From positions 186,001 through 250,000 of the forward strand of contig BGKB01000080.1 in assembly GCA_003116975.1 (NCBI GenBank): DNA of 64,000 nt. Direction: 5' to 3'. The notes below the pieces were generated by a model. That model made no database searches, was not told the origin of the DNA, and worked only from the letters and a program-made list of their open reading frames with translations. Position numbers and translations under genes: made by a program. Positions within the stretch are counted from its first letter, which is position 1. The number at the start of each line of letters is the position of its first letter. Source of the stretch: Aurantiochytrium sp. KH105. Lineage: Eukaryota > Sar > Bigyra > Thraustochytrida > Thraustochytriidae. This document shows positions 1-9,848 of the stretch, piece after piece.

Positions 1-76
1 TCGTGTTTTCATCAATTCTTCGTATTCTTCAGGACGTCAGCATGGCAATTCTCGTGAGAGCATCAATGATATCGAG

Positions 77-2671
77 ATGAATGAAGAGGAGAGCGAAGAA
101 AAGGAGGCGAATGTCTATCCTGATATTCAGAATCAGAATGAAGATGCCGAAGAGATTGCAGATGCGAAAGAGGCCAAGATTGACGCGACCATAAACAGGC
201 TACCGCTACCTGAGACTCCTGAGGCAGACCCGGTCACGATCACATCAGAGCCTGAAAGTCTATCAATATCAAATGTAACCCAGGTAAAGAAAGGCAGACC
301 ATGGTTCGCGACAAAAGACACAGAAGTCACACGTCGACTCCGTGCTCTTTTAGAGAACCAAAATGAGGACGAACGCTACATTGAAGAAAGTGCTTTCCAC
401 TTTGAGCGCCGAGGGATCAATCGTCTTTTCTCCAACGATGACGAACGCGTTGACTTTTGGTCTTCGACAGAATTCCACGATGAAACCCCGCGGCCCAAGA
501 TGGTCACGACCATCAAGGCTTCGCGACCTGAGCGACATTTTCTCAAAGGCGATGTGGTAATCTTTCCGAACCCACGACGCGCGCTCGGCGCGCCTCGAGC
601 AGGCAGACGAAGCGCCGAGTGGACCGGTCGCGTCGTGAGTTCACCCTACAATCTCGAAGTGAGCGTGCGCGCTCAGCGCGCAGCCCAGCTTGCCTCTCAC
701 ACGCCTCCACTTCCCTCCGTTGTTCGGCGAGGGAGCCAAGGAGATGATTTGTACAAGGTCGAAGTTGTGGCAAAACGCATCCTGGGAGGGATTCTCGGTG
801 CCCAAGACCATGAGCACGGTAAGATTATTGCCGACTACCAGGCTTCAAGACGGTCACGTGATGGTGGACGCAGACGTCGCGCAAATTTTGAGCTCCTACA
901 TGTTAGCGTGCTCGAGTCTCCCGACGAAACGAGGAGACGAAAGTTGCTCCATGTTGTGAAAAGTTGGCTATTGCGCTTCCTTCGCCGCGCCCTTGATTTT
1001 TGGACCGCCGAAGTTCGTGCGCAGCGACGCGAGGAGCAACGGAACACGGCCGCGACCTGCATCCAGAGCTTTTGGCGGTGCGTCCTCTCGCGCAGACTCT
1101 CGCTCGAGAAACGCATCGCTGCACAGCTGGCTGCGGACCAAAGACGTCGTGAAAGAGAACGTCGTGAGGAGGAGGAGCGGCAGCGTGCGGCCAAAGCTGC
1201 GCGCGAGGCATATTTGCGCGAGCATGGCGTCTCACGCGACGGTGTGCGATTCTTCGAAACCCAAGAAGAGATGGAAGCTTTCTATGTCCGCATGGAGCGC
1301 ATGTGCGCACGTATCGAGAAGCAAGTCGAGAAATTGGCGTCGGGACTCAAAATGGAGGCCTTGAGGCGCTGGCGATACTACTTGCGCCACGTCCTTCCAC
1401 CGCTTCACCTCGATGTCGACGCGCTTTCGAAAGACGTGGGTGGATTGCAAGAGATGCTAGTTCGCGAGCTTTCCGACGAACGGGCTGCAGATGAACTTGG
1501 AGACTTGGACTCCAAACTTTCCAAGATTGCCGCGCGGCAGGCAACGCAAGGAAATGCTGTGCGTGAAAACACAAATCAGGAGGCGCCCTGGCACGCCGCC
1601 TTGGGCTCGAGGCTTCCCGGATTGCCAACTGTGGGTGCGCACTTGTCGCATCTGGGCAAGATTGTCATCGACGACATGACGCAGTACGAAAAGTTTCGGG
1701 ACTTCCAGCGCGGTCCAACTGATTCGACGGCGTGGCTTCTCAAGGGAGCGTACGCAAAGGTTCTTTTTGGCGCCTATCCGTCTGGCCAGGCGTTCAAGCG
1801 AGACCGAAAAATTACGAGTCGAAGCGGGGCCATTGCGTCTGTGCTCATGGCCGGTGTCGATACCTTTGTTTGTCTTCTCAATCCGGAAGAAGTTCAACGC
1901 ATGGCAGATGAGCATTTACACGGACTACAGTTCAACGAGGAGGCTGACGAGATTTGCGCCGAAATTCGGCGTGAGCTGAGTGTCGGCGTAACCGCCACCA
2001 AGGAGGCACTCGATGGCGCATCACAGCGCGCGGCACGAGGACGCAAGGTAGGCTATGGACGCCCGCAGCAGGAAGCGCTCGATCGTGCCGAGTCAAATCG
2101 ACTTCAAGAGTATCGCAAGGCCAAGGCTAATCTCGACAACTTTTCGGAAAAATTGCAGCATGTTTTCTTTCCTATGCCCAGAGGCGGGGGGCACACGCGT
2201 CCCGAGGACGACGCGCGTCTCTTGCAATTTTCTCGCGACCTCGAGTTGCGCCTTCGTCGTCAGGAGCGTCTGTACGTATTTTCTATGGGTGGTTCGGGTC
2301 GCGCAGGCGTCGTGGCGTCCATTTTGCTCGGTCGGCTTTACGGCCTTGAACCGATGCAGGCGCTGCGACGTGTGCAACGCTATCATGATACCATGTCGCG
2401 TTTTAAGGGCGAACGTCCAGAGGCCGTTCCCACGTGCCCGCGGTCCCTAGCCCAGCGTACGCAGGTCGCTCGAGTCCTTGAGCTTGGGGGAGATGCTGCC
2501 ATGGACACCATAGTCGATCGCGCATGGGTAAAGTCGCCACGTGAGGAGTCGACTGCCGAGAGAGACGTAGTGCATACGTTGAGATATAGAACAGCATGTG
2601 CGCGAGGAGGACTGCTGCCTTCTCCGGTCAAACCCTCGTCATCGCGTCCAAATGCACCAGAGGGATTTTGA
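77..2671 (+). CDS. IQ-motif protein with a C-terminal inactive dual-specificity-phosphatase-like domain
   Basis: 864 residues from the ATG at 77. The frame is open back to base 2, so the true start may lie outside the window. The N-terminus is acidic and low complexity. An IQ motif (AATCIQSFWRCVLSRR) sits near residues 322-340 and is followed by a charged, coiled-coil-like stretch to about 400; IQ motifs usually bind calmodulin or EF-hand light chains. From about residue 515 the sequence follows the dual-specificity phosphatase pattern (LLKGAYAKVLFGAYPSG, then GVDTFVCLLNPEE), with a long insert before the signature loop. That loop reads FSMGGSGR at residues 735-742: Ser736 sits where the catalytic Cys is expected and Phe735 replaces His, while Arg742 is kept. 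After it, SLAQRTQV resembles the usual SPETEAQ segment. I infer a pseudophosphatase, perhaps a phospho-binding scaffold. Partner and location are unknown. It converges on the ZIP gene. Confidence 0.72.
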   Translation: MNEEESEEKEANVYPDIQNQNEDAEEIADAKEAKIDATINRLPLPETPEADPVTITSEPESLSISNVTQVKKGRPWFATKDTEVTRRLRALLENQNEDERYIEESAFHFERRGINRLFSNDDERVDFWSSTEFHDETPRPKMVTTIKASRPERHFLKGDVVIFPNPRRALGAPRAGRRSAEWTGRVVSSPYNLEVSVRAQRAAQLASHTPPLPSVVRRGSQGDDLYKVEVVAKRILGGILGAQDHEHGKIIADYQASRRSRDGGRRRRANFELLHVSVLESPDETRRRKLLHVVKSWLLRFLRRALDFWTAEVRAQRREEQRNTAATCIQSFWRCVLSRRLSLEKRIAAQLAADQRRRERERREEEERQRAAKAAREAYLREHGVSRDGVRFFETQEEMEAFYVRMERMCARIEKQVEKLASGLKMEALRRWRYYLRHVLPPLHLDVDALSKDVGGLQEMLVRELSDERAADELGDLDSKLSKIAARQATQGNAVRENTNQEAPWHAALGSRLPGLPTVGAHLSHLGKIVIDDMTQYEKFRDFQRGPTDSTAWLLKGAYAKVLFGAYPSGQAFKRDRKITSRSGAIASVLMAGVDTFVCLLNPEEVQRMADEHLHGLQFNEEADEICAEIRRELSVGVTATKEALDGASQRAARGRKVGYGRPQQEALDRAESNRLQEYRKAKANLDNFSEKLQHVFFPMPRGGGHTRPEDDARLLQFSRDLELRLRRQERLYVFSMGGSGRAGVVASILLGRLYGLEPMQALRRVQRYHDTMSRFKGERPEAVPTCPRSLAQRTQVARVLELGGDAAMDTIVDRAWVKSPREESTAERDVVHTLRYRTACARGGLLPSPVKPSSSRPNAPEGF

Positions 2672-2784
2672 CGTGCATGTCTTCGAAAATGAGTCTTTTT
2701 TGATCATGAAATCATTTTGTTGGGAGACGGGGCAAACATGATCGCTGTATCAAACATGATTCAAGGGAGAACTTACACTATCCG

Positions 2785-3822
2785 CTAGGCCCAGATTCCA
2801 ATCACTGCGAGTGCAGTCACTCCAATTGTTACCCCGAGAAATGCCAATATCGGGTACAGGATCGGAGCGCGCTGCAGCCCATGGCTGTCCACGATCCACG
2901 GCAAAAGAATGCTAATCATACCCAAGTAGACAAGGATGCCGCCGCAAAAGGAATTGAAGATACCAATGAGAAGAGCTACCGAGGCGTTTTCTTCATCGTG
3001 CGTGCTGTGAGCACCGATCCCAAGGGCCACACCAAATGGCGTTGTAAGTGTGAACGCTGCGCACATTGTGAGCACTTTTGACGAGGAAAGTTCGGCGTCC
3101 TGGATGACTTCGGCGAGCGCGAACCCTTCGAAAAATTGATGAAAGCAAATTGCAATTAGAAGTGCAAGCCATGCCGTTGAATCCTGCAAGCCAAGGTCAA
3201 CGCCAATAAGAACACTATGGCTGAGAAGATTAATCTCGAGGAGGACGACGCTAAACACGGATGATGATTGCGGTCTCCCGTCTTCCTCTTCATCCTCTTC
3301 ACTTTGAAGCAGTCTGAGAGTCTCGCCGCTCTCAATGCCATGGCTATGCCCGTGGCCCGTTCTTCGCAGATCTGGCAACTTGGCGACAGGTATTATGTTT
3401 CTCACACCTTGCCTGCGCACAAAGAGGTCCGCGGCGGCGCTGAGGAAGATTCCCGTCAATGCAAAAATGTAGGTCCAGCCTTCGTACGTGTCCCATTCGG
3501 CTTTCTCAAAGTACTCTCCGGCCTCATTGATGAGGTGAATCGTGGCTGTCGTGAGGATGACGCCGCAGCCGATTCCTTTGAACAGCACAACGAGGCCGAC
3601 CACGCCTTCCAGGCTACATCCGATGCGATCTGCCTTGTTTAATGCAAAAGATGCCCCGAGTCCCAACGCCGAGCTAAGTAGCACGACAAAGAGACCCACG
3701 ATTTGCTCGGGCTCGTTGTACGGCCCTGAAGCGTGCTCATTCGGGCTCATCACCTCGTCGAGCATCGTCAGTGTTTCTTTGTTTTCGTTGACCCTCTCGA
3801 TCACTGCCTTTCGATTTTGCAT
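2785..3822 (-). CDS. ZIP-family metal transporter, copy 1
   Basis: 345 residues from an ATG at 3822. ZIP proteins move Zn, Fe or Mn into the cytosol across plasma or organelle membranes. About eight hydrophobic segments are visible. The family signature in the fourth and fifth helices is present: HSVLIGVDLGLQ, then [13 protein letters not shown] near residue 227. The cytosolic variable loop has a short histidine cluster (HGHSHG) typical of metal-binding loops, followed by an acidic run. Length is normal for the family. The protein is clearly paralogous to the next gene on the same strand (4323-5261), so the two form a tandem duplicate. Compared with its sister it has an extra ~30 polar residues at the N-terminus; a shorter start at an internal Met cannot be excluded. 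The substrate metal cannot be told from the sequence. Confidence 0.9.
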   Translation of the reverse strand: MQNRKAVIERVNENKETLTMLDEVMSPNEHASGPYNEPEQIVGLFVVLLSSALGLGASFALNKADRIGCSLEGVVGLVVLFKGIGCGVILTTATIHLINEAGEYFEKAEWDTYEGWTYIFALTGIFLSAAADLFVRRQGVRNIIPVAKLPDLRRTGHGHSHGIESGETLRLLQSEEDEEEDGRPQSSSVFSVVLLEINLLSHSVLIGVDLGLQDSTAWLALLIAICFHQFFEGFALAEVIQDAELSSSKVLTMCAAFTLTTPFGVALGIGAHSTHDEENASVALLIGIFNSFCGGILVYLGMISILLPWIVDSHGLQRAPILYPILAFLGVTIGVTALAVIGIWA

Positions 3823-4322
3823 GCATTGCTTCGCTTGCGTACGTATGTACGCAGGCTGGAGGGCGACATGATTGTTGCTGCACCTGCTGCTCTGTTCTCT
3901 GCGTTGCCGTCTTCGGATCTGCAGATTCTTCGTCTTCCTTCGACTGCGGGAACCATTTTTTTTTTTTAGATCATTGGACCAGCATGCGAGGTTCTACATT
4001 AGAGGCAACTGGGTGGTCGACTTCAACGACGTCAAAGTGCCTCACAATGGATTTGAGGCGTAACTGAACATGAACAAAACTTTCTTTTCTAGGCTTATGC
4101 TAGCGCATCTTGCAGAGGTCTCCGTTTGTGTAAGTTAAATTCTCAGGGGGGGGGGAGGGCGGGAAGGAAGAGGGGTTGCTCCTCGACGGTGCAATGTAGG
4201 TGTACGCGTACGGGCAAGATGCAGAGATTTGTGGATGGAACACGCGCGGACAGCATCCGCTGTGTTTTCATCATATACTACCGTGTTTCTCTCAAAGCCT
4301 GCGGCTTTTTAAGGAATGGGCA
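3823..4322. other. Spacer between the two ZIP genes
   Basis: A 500-bp spacer that should hold the 5' region of ZIP copy 1 and the 3' end of copy 2. It contains a short poly-T run near 3957-3968 and a G-rich run near 4145-4160. No credible reading frame or RNA gene seen. Confidence 0.6.
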
Positions 4323-5261
4323 TTACGCCCAGATGCCAATGATTGCAAGCGCTGCCATGCCAATAGCAAGACCGAAGAAGGCCAGAAAAGGGTACAGCAT
4401 GGGGGCGCGATGCAGTCCGTTGCTCGCCACGAGCCACGGCATAAGCAAGTTGACGAGCCCAAGGTAGAGAAGGATGCCGCCGCAGAACCCGTTGAGTACG
4501 CCGATCAGCAAAGAGACGGAGCGATTGTCACCATCGAAGGATTTGTGTGTGCCGATGCCGATGGCAACGCCAATTGGTGTCGTCAGCATGAAGGCGAAAC
4601 CCATAAATGCCATTTTCAGCTTTGACTCGATACCGGAGTCCTTGATAACTTCCGCGAGGGCAAAGCCCTCAAAGAGCTGGTGGAAGCAGATCGCAATCAC
4701 CAAGGGAATCCAGCTCTGGGGGTCTTGCAGGCCCAGATCGAAGCCAATCAAGATACTATGAATGAGCAGGTTGAACTCCAGGATCACGGCGTTGTACACC
4801 GAGTGCTTGAAGCTGTGCGAGTGGACCTCCTCGATCGAGTTTTCGCACGAGCTAGGCTCCGACTCGGCCGGGCCATGGCTGTGCGCGGTCTTGCCCAGGT
4901 CCTTGAGTTCGCTAACATGTGCCGTGCCTCCGAGACCGCGTCGGCGAACGAGGATGTCTCCGACGGCGCTGACGTAGATACCGGACAAGGCGAAAACGAA
5001 CGGCCATGCCTCGTACGAGTCCCAGCCAGCGTCTTCAAAGTACTCGCCTGCCTCGTTGATGAGATGGATCGTCGCCGTGGTCACCACGACGCCGCATCCA
5101 ATGCCCTTGAGCAGCAAGACGAGGCCGACGATCACGCCTGCACTGCATCCAAGCCGGCCTGCCTGGCCGAGCGCGAAGGACAAGAGAAGGCCCACCCCTG
5201 AGGCCACGATGATCGCGAAGAGACCTCCGACCTGCTCGTTGACGTTATAGTCCTCGTCCAT
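4323..5261 (-). CDS. ZIP-family metal transporter, copy 2
   Basis: 312 residues from an ATG at 5261, a divalent-metal importer of the ZIP family and tandem paralogue of the gene at 2785-3822. The membrane core is very similar to its neighbour: an N-terminal helix after [11 protein letters not shown], then [20 protein letters not shown], the helix-IV motif [12 protein letters not shown], and the signature [13 protein letters not shown] near residue 193. The variable cytosolic loop holds separate histidine clusters (HSHG and HSHSFKH) and differs from copy 1, as usual after duplication. The C-terminus ends in the same LAIIGIWA-type tail. Retained metal-site His and Glu residues argue that it is functional. 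The two copies may differ in metal preference, location or regulation. Confidence 0.91.
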   Translation of the reverse strand: MDEDYNVNEQVGGLFAIIVASGVGLLLSFALGQAGRLGCSAGVIVGLVLLLKGIGCGVVVTTATIHLINEAGEYFEDAGWDSYEAWPFVFALSGIYVSAVGDILVRRRGLGGTAHVSELKDLGKTAHSHGPAESEPSSCENSIEEVHSHSFKHSVYNAVILEFNLLIHSILIGFDLGLQDPQSWIPLVIAICFHQLFEGFALAEVIKDSGIESKLKMAFMGFAFMLTTPIGVAIGIGTHKSFDGDNRSVSLLIGVLNGFCGGILLYLGLVNLLMPWLVASNGLHRAPMLYPFLAFFGLAIGMAALAIIGIWA

Positions 5262-5890
5262 GGTGTCGCTGCTGGTGTGGCTGGCCTCTCGTCCCTGAAT
5301 TCACGCACGTGAGGGCGCCACTCCGTCTCGTGCGCGTGGTCTCCGATGTTGCGGGTCTGCCTGTGCCGGCCAGCCTTCGCATGCCCGCTCGTGCGAGGTA
5401 CCAGGCTGGTGCTGCGTAGCAGAGGAAGCGAAGGTGTGGTGCATGCGTCAGCGTGTGTGGTGCATGCGTGGCGCCGGTTCAGCCGCGCGCCCCTGATTCA
5501 GTGGGACTCTTCGTTGTGTGCGCAGAGTTCGGTCCAGCCGAGGAATCTCTAGGTGCGTGCGTGCGAGCGAGCGATGCGACTGCATGTAGAATGCTGCAGC
5601 AGCTGCAGCAGCTGCAGCTGATTGACGTTGCAGTTGATGGCGGGCGAGGGAGCGAGCGCCTGCAGCGTGTATCTGCTGCCCGGATCGAAACGGTGGCCAG
5701 CGGCGATGAGAAATTTAACGTAAATGGCAGGCGTGCAGCAGAATTCAGACGAATGCAGACGAATACGTGCAGCGAGGGTGGCGGGGTCGCGTGTATGCGA
5801 TAGCTAGCTCGCGGGTGGTCGAGGCGAGGCCCCGGCAATGTCGAGAGTATCGCATCACCACGGCTGCAAGAGATGGGTGGCGGTCGAGAG
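5262..5890. other. 5' flank of ZIP copy 2; no gene seen
   Basis: Non-coding by eye. Only short GC-rich overlapping frames occur, none with recognisable protein character. It includes a short CAG/CTG-rich patch (CAGCAGCTG-type) near 5595-5620. It should include the promoter of the ZIP gene that starts at 5261. Confidence 0.5.
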
Positions 5891-7185
5891 CCGCTGACGC
5901 CCGGCGTAGGTGGATGGGGCGCTGCAGCTGCAGGCGAGGATGAGACTTCTTTGCCTCGTTCGCGGCAATGGTGGCGGAAGCGGAAGGCACCCCGCCCTTT
6001 TGTTAGGAGGGAGGCGCATCAGCATGTGCTGCACACATGACACGAACGCAGGACAAAAGATTTTTACTGTTAGTAACATTTTCGGCTATGCCTCGAGATT
6101 GGTGGACAGAAACAGCGACGAAGGTGACCAGCAGCAGCAGCAGAAGGAGCAGCAGCTGCAGCTGCAGCAGCAAAGTTGTTGTCATTGATCATCGTTCTCG
6201 CCATGGTCGGCAACTTTTAACGAGAGAGTCTTCCCGGCTCGCCACCACCAATCAGTGTTTCGGAGTCTTGCTAGGAAGCGTTCAGGCGGCGAGTTGTTGG
6301 ATGTGGCATGTGGCTGTGCGGTCGAGAGTGTATGGGGATGAACGTCAGCGGCTGCGGCAGCGGTCGGTGCGACTGCCGCCATCTCCGCCGCGAATGTAAC
6401 GCTGCAGGATGAGACCTTTCCGCCTCGTTAGCGGAAGCGGAAGCGGAGGGGACAGGGGGCGTTAGCATGTGCTGCCTCCAACATGAACGAAAGGAAGGCG
6501 AGCCTCTTGGTATTATCTTCGGCTCGAGGCCTACCTTTTGTTGCACGAGATTAATGGACAAGAGGAGCAGCTATGAACTCGACTGCAGCAACGACTGCGA
6601 CCAGCAAAATCGTTGTCTTTGAACATCATTCTCGCTATGGTCAGCAACTTTAAATATGAAAGTCTTCTTGGCTCGCCACCACCAATTATTCCTTTGGGGT
6701 CTTGCAATGGAGCTGTCAGGAAGCGCTCAGGCGGCAAATGCTTTGCTGTTGGATATGGCATGTGGCTGTACGGTCGAGAGCGTATGGGGATGAACGGCAG
6801 CGGCAGCGGTCGTTGCGGCTGCACCATTCCGCCGCGAATGTAGCGCTACAGGATGAGACTTCTCCGCCTCGTTCGCGGCAGCGAAAGCGGAAGGGATGGG
6901 GAACGTCAGCATGTGCTGCCCATATCACGAACGAATGCAAGGCGAGCCTCCTCGTAACACCTTCGGCTATGCCTCTTGTTACACGAGGTTGATGGACAGG
7001 AGGTCTCACTGCAACCCCGCCTGCGGCAGCGACCAGCAAAGTTGTTGTTGTTGAACACCGCTTTCACTCTACGCGGCAACTTACAAGAGAGCCTTCCCGG
7101 CTCACCACCACCACCACCCCCAGCCAGTCCTTCGGAGTCTTGCATGGAACCGCCAAGAAGCTTTCAGGCGGCAATTGTTTTGCTG
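5890..7185. repeat. Three degenerate ~450-bp tandem repeats
   Basis: Three diverged direct copies can be aligned by shared landmarks. AGGATGAGAC occurs at 5937, 6406 and 6850, giving spacings of 469 and 444 bp. Each copy then has a GCGGAAGCGGAAG-like stretch, CAGCATGTGCTGC, a TTCGGCT(C/A)TG-like block, a GACCAGCAAA-like block, a CGGCAACTT-like block, and GGAGTCTTGC near 6265, 6695 and 7132. The next unit starts with CGGTCGAGAG (5882, 6318, 6772). Copy 3 appears truncated near 7180. No frame is conserved through the copies, so this looks like a non-coding minisatellite or the remains of an amplified element. Confidence 0.75.
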
Positions 7186-7854
7186 TGGCTTGCTGTGCAC
7201 CCGCTGACGCAGTGAATGATGGCATTATGAACAAAAACTATGCCGCTGCCGCTGCCGCAGTATACTGCTGCGTTGATAAAGTCTCTTGTTTCCCTTTTCG
7301 GACATAGAGCGCACGTCTTCCCGCATTCTTTCGGGGTCGCGCGAACCGTGGCGTGCCTGACGTCTTCCCAACAACACTATCAACCTTTTCTTGCGGCACT
7401 GCAGCTCCCAGTCAGGCGTCGCGTCGATTCCGCGACTCTCTCTCGCTCTCGAGTCCCTTCCTTGCGAGCACGGCCAGCCAATCTTGGACCTGATGCGCAT
7501 CCATCATTGTCCGCTTTGCCCCAAGGCATCCCGACCGCTCACTACAAGGCCAAGTCTCCCGCATCGCCGTCGAAGCCGAGCTGTTCCTCCTCGACACAAC
7601 TTGAGCTTGTGCCGCATCGCAGACTCCAGCTCGAGCTGGAGTCGAGCTCGAGCACGGCGCGCAAGAGCGTGTCGGCCACCAAAGACCATTCCGCTCGTGG
7701 CGGAGCCAGCTCCGCCCCTCGAGGAGAGGCTCGAAGAGAACGCGGTCCGGGCAGGCTCGGACCTCGTGAGTCCGCTACGCGAGGGGCGGTCGGACGCGGG
7801 CGCGATCTGCACCTGGCCTGCCTGCCGTTGGCGGGAATGCGAAGGCGAAATCTC

Positions 7855-7909
7855 CGAGGTCGAGGTCGAGGTCGAGGTCGAGGTCGAGGTCGAGGTCGAG
7901 GTCGAGGAC
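7855..7909. repeat. CGAGGT hexanucleotide array
   Basis: About nine uninterrupted copies of CGAGGT. Both strands stay open through the array, which explains the spurious long frames here. Confidence 0.93.
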
Positions 7910-8049
7910 TTGCCCGGGATTGGAGTTGGAGTGTAGATGGCGGAGGAAGAGATGAAGGCGACGGCGAATTTTAATCAGCTGAGTTTGGTCGATCAATCCT
8001 CGCTGGCGGTCGCTGTTCGTCGAAAAGTAACGGGAGGAGGCTGTTATTC

Positions 8050-8142
8050 TTGCACTTGCGCTTGCGCGTGCACATGCACGTCGACAAGATGTGTCGTTGG
8101 GTTCGCTCGCTCGCTTGCACTTGCACTTGCACTTGCTTGCAC
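8050..8142. repeat. CTTGCA/CTTGCG hexamer-like repeats
   Basis: Two clusters of degenerate CTTGCA, CTTGCG and CTCGCTTG units (about 8053-8080 and 8108-8140), 250-340 bp upstream of the proposed start at 8394. Confidence 0.75.
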
Positions 8143-8393
8143 GCGTCTCGTTGAAGTAGAGTATGCCAAGTAAGTATCTTGGGAGTGTCCGTCCTACCTA
8201 TTCAAGTGGCCAAAATCTCTCGAGGCAGACCTCGAACAAACGAACTCCGACGCGGCGCGGGCGTGGAGCTCTTGACAGGTCAACGGAGCGAGAGGGAAAG
8301 GGAAGGAAAGGCAAGCAAGGCGAAGCGAAGCAGCGGCGGCCCGCGAGGAGCGCGAGGAAGAGCTGGGTCTGCGAGGAAAGGAGGCGAGGCAAG

Positions 8394-9485
8394 ATGCCGC
8401 TCGAGGCCGCACCCTTCGTGCGCGCGACGCTGCCGCTGGTGACGGTCTCCGAGGTGGTGGGCGTGCTGGCGGCGGCAGGAGGCGCCAAAGCGGCGGCCAA
8501 GACGCCTGAGGAAGGATCGGCGCAGTTCAAGGCCGCGGCGAAGAAGCGAGGCTCGCAGGCGGCCACGCGACTCGCCAAGACCGCGCTCGTGTACGCCGCA
8601 GTGGAGGCCGCCACGCGCCGCGACAAAAGCAAGGCGTGGCTCTTTGCGTGTGCCGCCGCTGCGCAGGGCGCCCTGGGGGCATTCACGTGGAATGTCGCCG
8701 TGTACATTGCGGTGCGGACCTTGGCGAGCAAGGCTCTCGCCACGAGCAAAGCGCCGCCGCACCTGCATCCCGCGGCCATCTTTGTGAGCCACGTGCTGCA
8801 CAACGGCATGCTCATCTCACAAGCTGAGGCCGTAGACCCCGGATATCTCCGGCTCTGGCTGCGCGTGCTCCGAGGCTACAAGAACGCTGATGAATGGTAC
8901 GCCGAATTTCACTCGGACGCCGCCAAGCGTAACGAGCGGTACGAAGCCCACCAGGTCGGCGACGATCGCTTCAAGGCCATTCCCGCCAAGATCGTTGAAG
9001 CGATCCGTGCTCAGCTTCCCTTTGTGAGCGCACTGTACTTGGTGCCGCGCCTTCTGGCATGGAGAACTACCGCAGAGTCCTTGCGTGCGGGTGGGTCTAC
9101 TTGGGCTCTCGCCGAGGCCAAGGAGGTCGCTAAGCGAATTGCCCGCTCCTCGCTCGTCCTCGCCTGCCTTCCCCTAACGCTTTCAGAGTTTCCCTGCGTA
9201 TACGACAAGGTGATGCGCTCCAAGGATGATCCTAAACCCGTGCGCCGCAACGCGGCACTGCACGCAGTCTCCTCAGCTGTTGCCTCGACTGGAATCTTTT
9301 TGGCCGAGCCTCAGCCGCGTCTCAGTGTCATGGTGGCGTACACATGGTGGCGAATCATCGAGGCTGGGGTGCGCAAGTGGGAGATGCAGTGGGCCTCTTC
9401 CAAGGAGGAGGTGGCTACGCGAACTACTGCTCTTGCCTCTGCACTTACAGGTCTTTCCGTGGCTGTTACTTTGGCAGAGTACTAA
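8394..9485 (+). CDS. Hydrophobic, probably multi-pass membrane protein of unknown function
   Basis: 363 residues from the ATG at 8394, which has good context (GGCAAGATGCC). An upstream in-frame ATG at 8163 would add 77 residues, but that stretch is a run of Arg, Lys, Gly and Ser with no protein-like pattern, so I read it as 5' UTR. The protein alternates amphipathic and hydrophobic stretches: an Ala-rich N-terminus (residues 1-30), segments around 60-110, FVSALYLVPRLLAW, SSLVLACLPLTLSEF, and a C-terminal block with SAVASTGIFLAEPQPR followed by VMVAYTWWRIIEAG. The last block faintly recalls TMEM135-type organelle membrane proteins, but I would not assign it on that. The gene faces AP-3 delta tail to tail. 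It is well supported as coding; function unknown. Confidence 0.65.
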   Translation: MPLEAAPFVRATLPLVTVSEVVGVLAAAGGAKAAAKTPEEGSAQFKAAAKKRGSQAATRLAKTALVYAAVEAATRRDKSKAWLFACAAAAQGALGAFTWNVAVYIAVRTLASKALATSKAPPHLHPAAIFVSHVLHNGMLISQAEAVDPGYLRLWLRVLRGYKNADEWYAEFHSDAAKRNERYEAHQVGDDRFKAIPAKIVEAIRAQLPFVSALYLVPRLLAWRTTAESLRAGGSTWALAEAKEVAKRIARSSLVLACLPLTLSEFPCVYDKVMRSKDDPKPVRRNAALHAVSSAVASTGIFLAEPQPRLSVMVAYTWWRIIEAGVRKWEMQWASSKEEVATRTTALASALTGLSVAVTLAEY

Positions 9486-9848
9486 AATACTATTCTCCCC
9501 TGGGCCTTCCTCGTTTTTCGGTTCCGGCAGCATGTAGCGACCAGCTTTAGGGAACTTCGCACAGTAATTTATTTTGTCCCTTTCATAATCTCAATGTTTT
9601 CCCAGAGATCGTCGTTTCATTCCATTCCATTTCATCATCAATATTAGGCCAAGATTTGGCGGGACCTTGCCAGGCCTCCAGCTGCGCTCTTTTCAGGTGG
9701 CGCCATAGGTGTGTTGAAGAACACATGTTTCAAGTAAAAGAAAAAGTATCGGAAATGATCGAGTTCATCTTTGGCTCAACTCGAGACCTATAAACTTGTA
9801 ATCAAATCAATCTATCAAAGTGAGAATTGGCAATGGATGCTACGCTAA
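9486..9848. other. Convergent 3' flank
   Basis: 363 bp between two converging genes. It is AT-richer than its surroundings and includes a CATTCCATTCCATTTCATC run near 9618-9637. It presumably holds both 3' UTRs and polyadenylation sites. No other feature seen. Confidence 0.6.

Larger units (their letters stand above)
7186..8393. other. Upstream region of the 8394 gene with short tandem repeats
   Basis: About 1.2 kb without a convincing gene. A 244-codon open stretch (7240-7974) is low in complexity, ends in an Arg-Gly run produced by the CGAGGT hexamer array, and overlaps equally long frames, so I treat it as non-coding. This region probably carries the promoter and 5' UTR of the gene starting at 8394. 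Confidence 0.5.

Noticed and set aside
5890-7185. Mobile element with coding capacity
   Set aside because: Repeat units carry no transposase or reverse-transcriptase-like frame, and no terminal repeats or target-site duplications could be defined.
7240-7974. 244-codon ATG-started open frame
   Set aside because: Low complexity, ends in an Arg-Gly run made by the CGAGGT array, overlaps long frames in other phases, and matches nothing recognisable.
8163-8393. N-terminal extension of the 8394 protein from an upstream ATG
   Set aside because: The 77 residues are a basic, low-complexity string without protein-like pattern, and the ATG at 8394 has better context.
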